Origin: an uncultured Acetatifactor sp.
GTDB taxonomy: Bacteria; Bacillota; Clostridia; Lachnospirales; Lachnospiraceae
Reading direction: 5' to 3'
Assembly: GCF_910585425.1 (NCBI RefSeq)
Contig: NZ_CAJUCP010000081.1
Location: 1 to 22,082, forward strand
DNA: 22,082 bases
A program made the position numbers and the translations under genes. Positions 8,232 through 16,144 of this stretch are shown here, one piece after another. The stretch's first letter is position 1; the number at the start of each line of letters is the position of its first letter. The notes beneath the pieces were generated by a model that saw only the letters and a list, made by a program, of their open reading frames with translations, had not been told where the DNA came from and ran no database searches.

Positions 8232-8244
8232 ATCTTGTCAAGAT
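8232..8244 (-). promoter_or_regulatory. Candidate DeoR operator / promoter element in front of deoR
   Basis: A perfect 6+1+6 palindrome, ATCTTGACAAGAT on the minus strand, spans the stop codon of the phosphodiesterase gene and contains a consensus -35 TTGACA (8236-8241). Seventeen bp downstream the -10 candidate is poor (TACTTG preceded by TGG). The 10-mer ATCTTGACAA recurs at the MATE promoter. Autoregulation is inferred. Confidence 0.4.
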
Positions 8245-9020
8245 GTAATCAAATTCTTCCCTTCCCACTCCGGTGCGGCGGAGACTTCGGCAAGTCCGGC
8301 GATAGTAGGCGCTATATCGCAAATGCCCACATCTTCGAGCACCTTCCCCGCGGGGAAATCAGGGCCCAGGCAGATGATCGGAATCAGCATGTCCTCCCTG
8401 TCATCGCTTCCATGGTTGCGTCCATGCCCCCCGTGATCGGCCGTGACGATGATGGTATAATCCTCCCGGAACCGCTCCACGATGCGCCTGATCTCCTCCA
8501 GAGAACGGCTGCAGGCTTTCATATATTCCTCGCCCATCCAGCCGTTCCCATGGCCCACGGCATCCGTCAGCCCCAGGTAGACGAAAGCGAAGTCCGGCTT
8601 ATCCTCTTCTATATAAGAGATGGCATTTTTCGTAACCATCTCATTGGTCTCCTCCCAGGAGCGGTCAAACTCCGGGGATACAAAATAACTGAACGCCAGG
8701 GATTCAGGGCGGCTCAAATCCCGCAGCTCCTCCCAGTTGTAGAAGAAGGCACATTTCCTGCCCCCGGCCCGGAGCTGTTCGCACAGGCCGTTCACCGGCC
8801 GGACCTGGGGCACATAGGTATTTGTCAGAATCCCGTGCCGCTGCGGCGGTACACTGTGGAACAGGGACATATGGCAGGGCAGCGTGACGGAGGGGCACAC
8901 CGTCCTGGCCTCCAGCGAATAGCTCCCCTTCTCCAGAAGCTCCCCTCCATAGGGATTCCCGCAGGATGTCAGCGCATCCGGCCGGAAGCCGTCCGATAAA
9001 ATCAGAATCACTTTTTTCAT
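8238..9020 (-). CDS. Type I phosphodiesterase / nucleotide pyrophosphatase-like (alkaline phosphatase superfamily)
   Basis: A 260-residue enzyme of the two-metal alkaline phosphatase superfamily, expected to cleave phosphodiester or phosphomonoester bonds. Metal and nucleophile positions seen: D10 (ILSDGFRPDAL), nucleophile T46 (CPSVTLPCH), D153 and H157 (LGLTDAVGHG), and D195-H196 with H203 (TADHGGHGRNHG). There is no signal peptide, so it should act in the cytoplasm on an imported or internal compound. It lies 76 bp after the second permease gene and just before deoR. Upstream ATGs at 9068 and 9059 exist, but the ATG at 9020 starts the conserved strand KKVILILSDG and has AAGGA about 10 nt ahead. 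The exact substrate is unknown; nucleotide, phosphosugar or phosphonate esters are all possible. Confidence 0.88.
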   Translation of the reverse strand: MKKVILILSDGFRPDALTSCGNPYGGELLEKGSYSLEARTVCPSVTLPCHMSLFHSVPPQRHGILTNTYVPQVRPVNGLCEQLRAGGRKCAFFYNWEELRDLSRPESLAFSYFVSPEFDRSWEETNEMVTKNAISYIEEDKPDFAFVYLGLTDAVGHGNGWMGEEYMKACSRSLEEIRRIVERFREDYTIIVTADHGGHGRNHGSDDREDMLIPIICLGPDFPAGKVLEDVGICDIAPTIAGLAEVSAAPEWEGKNLITS

Positions 9021-9096
9021 ATCCCAGATATCCTTCCTTTCTTTGATTTCATGCTCCTTCATAGGCATGGCCGCTCTCTGAAGCTTGTCCAGCTTC

Positions 9097-9999
9097 TCAG
9101 CCTTTCACGGAGCCGATCATGACGCCCTGTACGAAGTATTTCTGCACGAAGGGATAGGCGATCAGCATGGGCAGGGAGGCGATGAAGATGATGGAATACT
9201 TCATGGACTCCACCAGGAAGGATTTCCGCACATAGTAGGCCATCTCTTCCTCGCTCAGGATGTTGATGTCGATCCGTCCCAAAGTCATCTCCCCCTCCAG
9301 CAGGATGCCCCGCAGCACAGTCTGCAGCGGCTGGTATGCCTTCTTTGCGGTATAAATCATGGCCGTGAAATAATCGTTCCACCGTCCCACCGCGTAGTAC
9401 AGCGCGATCACGGCGATGATCGGCTTCGACAGCGGAAGCGCGATCCGGAAGAAATTGTCGAACTCGGATCCTCCGTCAATCTCCGTGGCCTCATACAGGC
9501 TCTCCGGTATGGAATTCGCAAAGTAGGTCCGCGTCACCACCACGTTATAGACAGATAAGCCGCCCAGCACAATGAGGGTATACGGTTTATTGATAAGTCC
9601 CATCTCCTTTACCAATAAATAGTAGGGCAGCAGGCCGCCCCCGAAATACATGGTGAACACATAATAGAAGGTGAGCGCCCCGTGGAAGCGCATTTTCTTC
9701 TTGCTCAGCGCATAGGCCGTGGGAACCGTCAGGAACAGGTTGAACAGCGTCCCCACTACGGTATAGTAGATGGAATTGCGGTATCCCACCCATATCTGCT
9801 TCTCCCTGAAAGCCTCCTTGTAGCTGTCCAGGGTGAATCCCTTTGGCAGCAGCACCAGCTTCCCCTGACCCACCTGTATGGGATCCGAAATCGACGCGAT
9901 GATCACGAAATACAGCGGATACACCATAATCAGGAGAATCAGGACCAGCAGCAGACCATTGACAAAACCAAACACCTTATCAGAATTTATTTTACGCAA
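9097..9999 (-). CDS. Carbohydrate ABC transporter permease (LplC/YtcP type)
   Basis: 300 residues, six predicted membrane spans, MalG-like superfamily. The ABC-docking EAA loop is at about 170-193 (EATEIDGGSEFDNFFRIALP). The N-terminal MVYPLYFVIIASIS and C-terminal QKYFVQGVMIGSVKG are typical of the LplC/YtcP permeases that pair with LplB and LplA proteins. The start codon is TTG (9997-9999) with AGGAGA about 7 nt upstream. No in-frame ATG fits as well. It lies 17 nt after the first permease gene. No ATPase gene is in the window, so a shared MsmX-like ATPase elsewhere is likely. A 6-bp stem (9080-9096) sits directly after the stop. Confidence 0.95.
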   Translation of the reverse strand: MRKINSDKVFGFVNGLLLVLILLIMVYPLYFVIIASISDPIQVGQGKLVLLPKGFTLDSYKEAFREKQIWVGYRNSIYYTVVGTLFNLFLTVPTAYALSKKKMRFHGALTFYYVFTMYFGGGLLPYYLLVKEMGLINKPYTLIVLGGLSVYNVVVTRTYFANSIPESLYEATEIDGGSEFDNFFRIALPLSKPIIAVIALYYAVGRWNDYFTAMIYTAKKAYQPLQTVLRGILLEGEMTLGRIDINILSEEEMAYYVRKSFLVESMKYSIIFIASLPMLIAYPFVQKYFVQGVMIGSVKG

Positions 10000-10016
10000 T
10001 CCCGTCTCTCCTTTCC

Positions 10017-10931
10017 TTACCAGATACTGGTCTCGCCGAACCTCCTGGCGATCTCATTTACAATGGCCAGTATGGTGACATTGATGATTGTATTGAACAG
10101 GCCGATTGCGGACGAGTAGCTGAACTGCCCGCCCCGGATACCGATTTCATATACATACGTGGAAATCACCTGTGACCGGGACAGATTCAAATCGTTCTGC
10201 AGCAGCAATATCTTCTCGAATCCCACGCCCAGGATGCCGCCGCAGGAGAAAATCAGCATGATGATGATCGTAGGCAGGATATAGGGAATGTTCACATGCC
10301 AGATAATCTGCAGGCGGGTGGCGCCGTCTATCCGGGCCGCCTCAATCTGCTCCATGGGAACGCTGGCCAGCGCGGCGATATAGATGATGGCTCCGAAGCC
10401 CAGCCCCTGCCATACGCCGCTCCAGACATAGATGTCCTCGAAATAGGAAGCCTTTGTCAGGAAATCCGTCCGGGTGCCCCCCAGGAACTCGATGATGGCA
10501 TTCACGACGCCCGTCTTCTGGTTGAAGAACAGAGTGACCATGGAGCACACCACCACCGTGGACAGGAAATGGGGGATATAGCTGATCATCTGGACGCTCT
10601 TCTTGAACTTGGTGCTGCGCACCTCATTCAGCATCAGCGCGAAAATGATGGAGCAGGGGAACGTGGCCAGGCTGTACAGGCCGATTCGCAGGGTATTCAT
10701 CATCAGGAACTTGAAATTCGGATATTCTATAAATCTCTTGAAATACTCCAGCCCTACCCATTCGCTGCCCCAGATGCCCTTCCTGGGGGAAAAATCCCGG
10801 AAAGCGATCTGGACTCCATACATCGGTATATAGGCAAAAATGAACAGATAGACCAGCGATGGCAGCAGCAGGACATACAGCCTCCAATCATGGAAAATAC
10901 TTTTCAGGGTAAGCTTTTTGCGGTTCTTCAT
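10017..10931 (-). CDS. Carbohydrate ABC transporter permease (LplB/YtcQ-associated type)
   Basis: 304 residues with six predicted membrane spans, the first at about 17-37. The EAA loop at about 197-221 reads IEAARIDGATRLQIIWHVNIP. The motifs LLLPSLVYLFIFAYIPMYGVQIAFRDF and ISYIPHFLSTVVV are characteristic of LplB-type permeases for complex saccharides. The ATG has AGGAGG 9 nt upstream. The gene is separated from the binding-protein gene by a 100-nt spacer holding a strong GC hairpin, which probably lowers permease expression relative to the binding protein. It forms the membrane channel with the following permease. Confidence 0.95.
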   Translation of the reverse strand: MKNRKKLTLKSIFHDWRLYVLLLPSLVYLFIFAYIPMYGVQIAFRDFSPRKGIWGSEWVGLEYFKRFIEYPNFKFLMMNTLRIGLYSLATFPCSIIFALMLNEVRSTKFKKSVQMISYIPHFLSTVVVCSMVTLFFNQKTGVVNAIIEFLGGTRTDFLTKASYFEDIYVWSGVWQGLGFGAIIYIAALASVPMEQIEAARIDGATRLQIIWHVNIPYILPTIIIMLIFSCGGILGVGFEKILLLQNDLNLSRSQVISTYVYEIGIRGGQFSYSSAIGLFNTIINVTILAIVNEIARRFGETSIW

Positions 10932-10982
10932 CTTCTCTTTCCTCCTGTGGCAGACACCTCTATGCGGCAGCGATGCTTAAGG

Positions 10983-11013
10983 CGGGGGCGGGCTTTCGTT
11001 CCGCCCGCCCCCG
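10983..11013 (-). promoter_or_regulatory. Strong intergenic mRNA hairpin between binding protein and permease genes
   Basis: Perfect 11-bp GC arms (10983-10993 and 11003-11013) enclose a 9-nt loop, GGAACGAAA in the RNA. It starts about 18 nt after the binding-protein stop. It is not followed by a U run (CCTTAAGC follows), so it is more likely an RNA-stabilising or partial-attenuation structure than a full terminator. Such elements commonly set a high ratio of binding protein to permease. Confidence 0.75.
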
Positions 11014-11031
11014 TCACAGCTAAACGATATG

Positions 11032-12839
11032 TTAATTACCTGCTTTCAGCTTCTGGTAATCATCGTAAATCTGCTTGTAGATTTCCTGCAGCCTGTCGAT
11101 GTTCATGTCCTTCAGCTCCTGCGCAAAGGCTTCCGTCTCGGAAAGAGGCCTCTCGCCCGTGATGAAGCGGGCCACCTGCTCCTTGACATAGGGCTCGATT
11201 ACAGTGCCCAGATCCGTCATCTCCTTCTGCAAATCATCGTCCACATAATAGTTATGGGGAAAGGCATCCACTACATAAGGCCATACATTGTCCAGCGCGG
11301 ACTGGGCGAATGCACCTATTTCCTTTTCCGCCACAGGATATCCCATGTCCTCCATGAATTTATCCTCACATTCCGGAAGGTAGAGGGCTCCGATGTGGGG
11401 GTAGAATCCAAGGATGTCTTCTACCCAATAGCTGTAGCTGTTGGTATCCTCCGGCAAATCGGGGTTGTCCACCCACTGTCCGGTCTCTTCGTCATAGACT
11501 CTTCTCTCGATGAAGCCATAGCTGTACTCCTCGTTGGCTCCCCAAGCAAGCTGATAACCGTTCTCTGTCACGTTATTGAACCATATATCCATGAATCGCA
11601 TACATGCCTCCGGATACTCCGTATCCGCGGAAATCGCCAGGTTTCCCGGGGCGCAGAAGGTGCCAGGGCGCGTCGCAGGCGTATCGTTCCACTGGCTGGT
11701 GAGCGGCTTTGCGCAGACCCACTTCTCATTGACCTCATCGGCAGTCACCCCGATGACAGTAGGGTTCGTATAATACACTGCATTCTGTCCTGCCAGAACC
11801 TGTGCCGTGACCTCGCTGCTCTCTATGGTAAAGTAGTTGGGGTTGATGATGCCATCCACATAGAACTGATTCATCAGCTTCAGGTATTCCTGGAAGACCT
11901 CCATATCATTCACCGGAATCACCAGCTCGCCGTTGCGGACGGCAGGACTGTATCCATAGTTGTTATTGGCATTGTAGCCGAATGCATTCAGCAAGAACCA
12001 CGGTATGCCGTCTGTGCTCATGCCTCCGCCCCAGGGATACATGTTTTCGCTTCCCAGGCCCGCGGGATCCTGTTCCTTGACCTTGTACAGAAAATCCACG
12101 AATTCGTCCAGCGTCTCGGGAACGCCATCCATCCCCACTGCCTCCAGATAAGGCTTATAAATCGCGAAAGTGCCATGTGCCGCGGGATTTTCTCTGGAAA
12201 TAAGGTAAGGCAGCGTATAGATATGCCCGTCCGGAGCCGTACAGTCGATCCTCTCCGAGGCATAGTCCCCATACAGGAAATGCCAGATTCCCGGCGTCAG
12301 CTCCTCGCTGATGTACTCGTCCATCTTCAGCAGCATGCCCTCTTCCACGCCGTACTTCAGAATCTCGCTGTTGCTGACCCACATCTCCATCATGATGTCG
12401 GGCAGGTCTCCTGAGGAGAACATGATGTTCTTCCTCTCGCCCAGTCCGGAGCCGGCAATGCCCTCTCCCTCAAAGTTCAAATTATATTTATCCGCCAGAT
12501 ACTGGGAAAACCACAGATCCTCCCAGGCTGCCGCGTTGGCATCCTGGCAGTAAGCTATCCTCAGCTCGATGTCATCCTTGAACTCGTCCTTGATGATCGG
12601 ATAAGCGCTGTCCATGTTCAGGTATTCCGGATACTCTGCGCCGGTGCCGCCTGCCTCCTGGCCCTCGTCCCGGGCCTGGCTCTCCTGGCTGTCCTGGGCC
12701 TGGCTCTCCTGGCTGCTTTCCTGCTTTTCCCCGTCGCCGCTATTTACCCCCCCGAGCTGCCCGAGTCATTCCCACAGGCGGCAAGCATCATGGCCGATGC
12801 CAATAACAGCGAGAAACCCTTCATCCATTTTTTCCTCAT
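11032..12839 (-). CDS. Extracellular solute-binding lipoprotein (LplA-like), split by a -1 frame shift at a G7 run
   Basis: A sugar-binding lipoprotein of the LplBC-type importer. The ATG at 12839 has a perfect AAGGAGG six bases upstream and encodes a lipoprotein signal peptide (MRKKWMKGFSLLLASAMMLA) with lipobox LAAC, Cys22 being the lipid site. After codon 31 that frame stops at TAA, immediately after seven G. The mature protein continues in the -1 frame: a Ser/Gln/Glu linker, then from about 12615 a complete family 1-like binding domain (MDSAYPIIKDEFKD to KLKAGN). A -1 shift, or one extra G, joins both parts into 602 codons (1808+1 nt). Without it the body would start at the ATG 12615 with no signal peptide. 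It may be a sequencing error, a phase-variable switch, slippage, or a real null mutation. Confidence 0.88.
12667..12714 (-). repeat. 24-bp tandem repeat in the linker of the solute-binding protein
   Basis: Two units, 12667-12690 and 12691-12714, differ at one base. In the -1 frame they encode the hydrophilic linker repeat SQESQAQD/SQESQARD that follows the lipid-anchored Cys. This supports the shifted frame as the real coding frame. Confidence 0.85.
12747..12753 (-). other. Seven-G homopolymer at the frame shift of the solute-binding protein
   Basis: In the signal-peptide frame the codons are TCG GGG GGG TAA. The run G GGG GGG has the phase of an X XXY YYZ slippery heptamer, with the stop codon directly after it. 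Slipping back one base gives TCG GGG GGG GTA AAT, which enters the open frame of the mature protein. Seven G gives an out-of-frame product; eight G gives a full-length protein. Confidence 0.85.
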
Positions 12840-12896
12840 TTTACTCCTCCTTGTTTCCTGGTGCTGACTTTTCTGTCACAGTTTCCTTGTTTCCTT

Positions 12897-12906
12897 AAAA
12901 CGTTTT
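12897..12906. promoter_or_regulatory. AAAACGTTTT palindrome, cre/LacI-like half match
   Basis: A perfect 10-bp palindrome in the 118-bp gap between the DUF4838 gene and the solute-binding-protein gene. It matches the core of the catabolite-responsive element TGAAAACGTTTTCA, but three of the four outer bases differ. I see no convincing -35/-10 pair in this gap, so a role in carbon control is only a suggestion. Confidence 0.3.
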
Positions 12907-12957
12907 TCCTCCTTCCGTTCTTTCATATTACAAAGGCCCGTAAAGCCCTGCCTGTCA

Positions 12958-14652
12958 TTACCTCGCATACCATTGCCCCGGACCCTGGCTGAAATCCGTG
13001 ACCTCCGGCAGCTTCCCTCCCTCGCAGTGGGTCTTGACGCCGAATTCCTTCAGTTGACGGTAGAATGCCTCATAGCGCCGATCCTGATGGTCGAAATGCG
13101 CGTACAGGAGGTAGAATTCCACCTGCAGTCTGGACTGCCTGACATGGTTTTTCTGTGCTGCGGTCTCCGCCATGTCCACAGCCCTGTCCCACAGGGCCAG
13201 CATCTCGTTCCAGAAGGCGATGTCCTCCCTTTCGTCCCCGTCCTTTGCCGCCAGATATTTGTCAGGCCTGGTATACAGCTCAAAACCGTTTGCCGCCGCT
13301 CTGGCAGTGGTCCTGTCGATGTATTCCCGGACATTGCGCCAGCCCGCTCCATAGTAGTCCTGGAGGAATTCATCCATCAGGCCCAGGTATTCCTCCCTGC
13401 TGATGTCCGGATTCCACATCAGCCTGGAGATCAGGTATCCCCGCAGCTCGCCGAACTCCACTGTGGGCGACTCGGCGTTCCCCTGCTCGAACAGCCCCAC
13501 CACATGGTGGTCTTTGAAGAACTGCATATTGTCATATATGTTATACAGGTTCGGGAAGGGCGCAAGGTAGTACGGGAAATTCGTGGTGTAATCCCAGACG
13601 TATAAACGTTTGCATATCTTCGCCCATTCCTCAATGTCCTTTTTGAACTTCACATTGCCCTCAATGCCCGCATCGGATATGGGATGGGCACAGTCGCACT
13701 CTACGGAGCAGAGCCGGATGATCACATTGTCCGCCGGCACGATGGTCTTCGGCGCCTTCCTGGTATATCGGTAGGCCAGGGTATCCACCGCCACATGGGG
13801 ATAGTCATCCTTTATGGCATCCGCGATGCGGTTCACGAAGGTGAGCAGCGACCCCATGGGCGTGCCCTCGGCCTCGTCGATGGCACGGCACTTCTCGCAC
13901 TGGCAGCCCAGCCCTTCCGCATAGGAGTCGTTCTGGGACACGGAGATGATGGAGGCATACGGATTCTCGTCCAGCTTTTTACGCACATTGGAAAGTATCT
14001 TCCGATAGACCTTCTCGTCGGACAGGCAGGGCTGGTAGTCTACCTGATGGGGCTCGTCCAGCAGGATGGAGAGCGTGTGCACGAACAGCGCGTACTCCAC
14101 ATTGATGCCGTCGTCCCCTTCCCGCTTGCCGTTGATCCTCTGCATGGAGGAGAGCTCCATGTTCCCATAGGACGGAAGCCAGTAAGTCTCCCGGTACTCA
14201 AAACGGGGACTGTACACCTCCCCGGTGCCCTCCGGTATCTCCACTTTGTCCGCAGACCTGACTACGATATCGTCTTTCGTATAGAACCGGAAGCCAAGCC
14301 GCGCCTCCAGGAAAGCGAAGATGCCGTTCCTTGTCCCCCTGGCGCTGGTGCCGGTGATATAGAGCCTTCCGCCCTCCGCCAGCAGCGCATATCCGTCCCT
14401 TTGGATGGAAGCCCTCATCTGTCTTAGCTTTTCCGTGTCCCGTCCCGTGGTGTCCAGCACGATTTCATGCCCGGCCGACTGGGTGTCGTCCATCACCGCA
14501 AGCCCATGGCCTGTAGCCTTTTGGATCATCCGGGCCAGGAGCTCCGCCGCCTTTCGCAGGCTCACGCTCCCATCCTTCGGATAGATGATGGCATATTCTG
14601 AGATATCAATGCCGCCGATTGTCATCTCTTTTACCGGAAACTCATTCTTCAT
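12958..14652 (-). CDS. DUF4838-domain protein with GH20-like N-terminal domain
   Basis: About 564 residues, without a signal peptide. The N-terminal part (about 30-150) resembles the alpha/beta domain found before GH20-type catalytic barrels: KAAELLARMIQKATG, then GYALLAEGGRLYITG and GTRNGIFAFLEARLGFRFY. The central and C-terminal parts match DUF4838: SQNDSYAEGLGCQCEKCRAID with C250, C252 and C255, then FVNRIADAIKDDYPHVAVDTLAYRY in pieces, and LCSVECDCAHPI with three more Cys. The Cys set may bind a metal. These proteins occur next to glycan transporters and are thought to be glycosidases, but the catalytic residues are not established. The frame opens at 14727, inside the SIS gene. The ATG at 14652 has AGGTGG 7 nt ahead; the ATG at 14658 is an alternative. 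Confidence 0.87.
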   Translation of the reverse strand: MKNEFPVKEMTIGGIDISEYAIIYPKDGSVSLRKAAELLARMIQKATGHGLAVMDDTQSAGHEIVLDTTGRDTEKLRQMRASIQRDGYALLAEGGRLYITGTSARGTRNGIFAFLEARLGFRFYTKDDIVVRSADKVEIPEGTGEVYSPRFEYRETYWLPSYGNMELSSMQRINGKREGDDGINVEYALFVHTLSILLDEPHQVDYQPCLSDEKVYRKILSNVRKKLDENPYASIISVSQNDSYAEGLGCQCEKCRAIDEAEGTPMGSLLTFVNRIADAIKDDYPHVAVDTLAYRYTRKAPKTIVPADNVIIRLCSVECDCAHPISDAGIEGNVKFKKDIEEWAKICKRLYVWDYTTNFPYYLAPFPNLYNIYDNMQFFKDHHVVGLFEQGNAESPTVEFGELRGYLISRLMWNPDISREEYLGLMDEFLQDYYGAGWRNVREYIDRTTARAAANGFELYTRPDKYLAAKDGDEREDIAFWNEMLALWDRAVDMAETAAQKNHVRQSRLQVEFYLLYAHFDHQDRRYEAFYRQLKEFGVKTHCEGGKLPEVTDFSQGPGQWYAR

Positions 14653-14686
14653 CTTCATACCACCTCTCAGTCTCTGGCTTCCGCCG

Positions 14687-15334
14687 CTAATAGCCGCACT
14701 CTTTATAGCGCTCCCGCAGCCCCTCATTGTACTCTCCGCCCCCGGGGAAGTTGAAGCTCTTCAGGATGCCGGGCCTACAGCCCTCCTGCAGCATCCTCTC
14801 CACCGCCACCGAAGTGACGCTCCACAGGATAAAGTCGGACGCTATTCCGGAAGCCGCCGCGAACCTGGCCTCCAGGCCCTCCACCTCCATCATGGCCTCG
14901 GCGGCGGGCGCACAGTTGTCCAATGCCAACGTCACGAACTCATGGAGCCTCTTCCCGGATTCATGCACCGGCTCCACGGCCCTGGCATATTCCATGCTGG
15001 TCAGGGCGATCACGTTCACGCCCGCCTGCACCATGTCGTAAGCCAGGTTCACCACCTCTATGGTACGGCCGGATACGGAGCTGACGAACAGCACGTCTCC
15101 GGGCTGTAGCTGCGTCTCCTCTGCCTTGTAGAGCTGGTAGAAGACAGGCCCGCCGCCCCTTTCATACAGATCCATCTCAATGGAATGGCAGATTCTGTGC
15201 AGATATACATGACGGCCATGGGTCACGGCGTCGGCCACGATCTCTCCGGCCTTCCGGACGGCCTCCCTCTGTGTGGTCCTTGCCTTGAACAGCAGATCGT
15301 AGACTGCCTGTTGATATCGATCGAGTAAACTCAT
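14687..15334 (-). CDS. SIS-domain sugar-phosphate-binding protein, diverged paralogue
   Basis: A cytoplasmic protein of 215 residues with one sugar isomerase (SIS) domain. The phosphate-binding motif SSVSGRTIEVVNLAYDM is at about 85-101, preceded by the strand DVLFVSS. The C-terminus, GCRPGILKSFNFPGGGEYN, matches RPPVFMSGNIDGGDDYN in the neighbouring SIS protein, so the pair are diverged copies. The segment HRICHSIEMDLYERGGG replaces the FGCNHAG-type active-site strand of the partner, so this copy may have lost or changed activity. The ATG has GGAGGAG about 7 nt upstream. It follows the other SIS gene after 69 bp; the gap is AT-rich and might hold a weak internal promoter, but I see no clear one. 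It could form a heteromer with its partner. Confidence 0.85.
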   Translation of the reverse strand: MSLLDRYQQAVYDLLFKARTTQREAVRKAGEIVADAVTHGRHVYLHRICHSIEMDLYERGGGPVFYQLYKAEETQLQPGDVLFVSSVSGRTIEVVNLAYDMVQAGVNVIALTSMEYARAVEPVHESGKRLHEFVTLALDNCAPAAEAMMEVEGLEARFAAASGIASDFILWSVTSVAVERMLQEGCRPGILKSFNFPGGGEYNEGLRERYKECGY

Positions 15335-15403
15335 CAGAACTCCTCCTTATCATATGACAATTGTATTTTCATCTTTTAATGGTCGAAAAACAGTCTTTTC
15401 TCA

Positions 15404-16144
15404 TCACATATAGAATATGTTCTCCCGATGCCGGGAAATGGCGGCTTTATTGTAGTCATCCCCGCCGTCTATGTTGCCGCTCATGAATACGGGCGGCCGG
15501 ATGCCCATCTCCAGCAGCAGCTCACAGGCCCTGGCCACAATGGCGTTCAGGATTGCCGCTCCCACCACCGTGGACGTGGAGGCCACCTTCTGGGCGAAGC
15601 CCTGCAGCTGTACTGCCGCGTCCCCACGGTCGCCATGGTTGTCGATCAGGATATCTGCGTAATCGTGGAGCTTCTTTCCGGAGCTGTGCCTGGACGAAAC
15701 GCTGGAGGCGGTGTTCATGTTCGTGACCACGATCACCGTCATGCCCTTCTCCCTGGCCGCCCTTGCCATGTCGATAGTCACCGCGTTGCGGCCGGAGACA
15801 GAGTGCATGATGATCACATCCCCCTCCTTTGCCGGCAGAGAGTCCAGAATCACCTGTCCGTATCCGGAAAGGCGCTCTATCTCGCTGCTCATGGTGATGG
15901 GCGATACCTCCAGCATCATCCCCGGCACCCGGACCGGATTGACGGTCACCATCCCGCCGGTCCTGTAGAAGAGCTCCAGCGCGATCAGCCCCGCATGGTT
16001 GCAGCCGAAGGCAAAGACGGACCTCCTGTCCCTGTTGGCCCCGGCCAGCGCCAGGGCCGCTCTCTCCATGGCCTCCGCCTCCTGGGTGAAGGCTTCCTCC
16101 AGAATTTCCGACACTCTCCCGTAATACATGCCTGTCGCGTTCAC
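15404..16144 (-). CDS. SIS-domain protein, UPF0309-like (putative phosphosugar isomerase)
   Basis: 246 residues, cytoplasmic. A helical N-terminus (about 1-40) precedes a SIS domain with FAFGCNHAGLIALELFYRTGG (about 44-64), the phosphate loop HSVSGRNAVTIDMARAA (114-130), VIVVTNMN, and the family's C-terminal VFMSGNIDGGDDYN. This pattern fits the UPF0309 group of SIS proteins, whose substrate is not established. The start is GTG (16142-16144), overlapping the kinase TGA in the string GTGA. A strong AGGAGGTG lies about 7 nt upstream, inside the kinase gene, so the two are translationally coupled. Kinase plus SIS protein suggests phosphorylation followed by isomerisation or deamination of an amino sugar, which is inferred. 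Confidence 0.9.
   Translation of the reverse strand: MNATGMYYGRVSEILEEAFTQEAEAMERAALALAGANRDRRSVFAFGCNHAGLIALELFYRTGGMVTVNPVRVPGMMLEVSPITMSSEIERLSGYGQVILDSLPAKEGDVIIMHSVSGRNAVTIDMARAAREKGMTVIVVTNMNTASSVSSRHSSGKKLHDYADILIDNHGDRGDAAVQLQGFAQKVASTSTVVGAAILNAIVARACELLLEMGIRPPVFMSGNIDGGDDYNKAAISRHRENIFYM

Noticed and set aside
9080..9096. 6-bp hairpin after the second permease gene as a terminator
   Set aside because: Short stem and no U run; the phosphodiesterase gene continues 60 bp downstream in the same direction.
14659..14727. N-terminal extension of the DUF4838 frame to 14727
   Set aside because: It would overlap the SIS gene by 41 bp with no ribosome-binding site; good starts lie at 14652 and 14658 behind AGAGGTGG.
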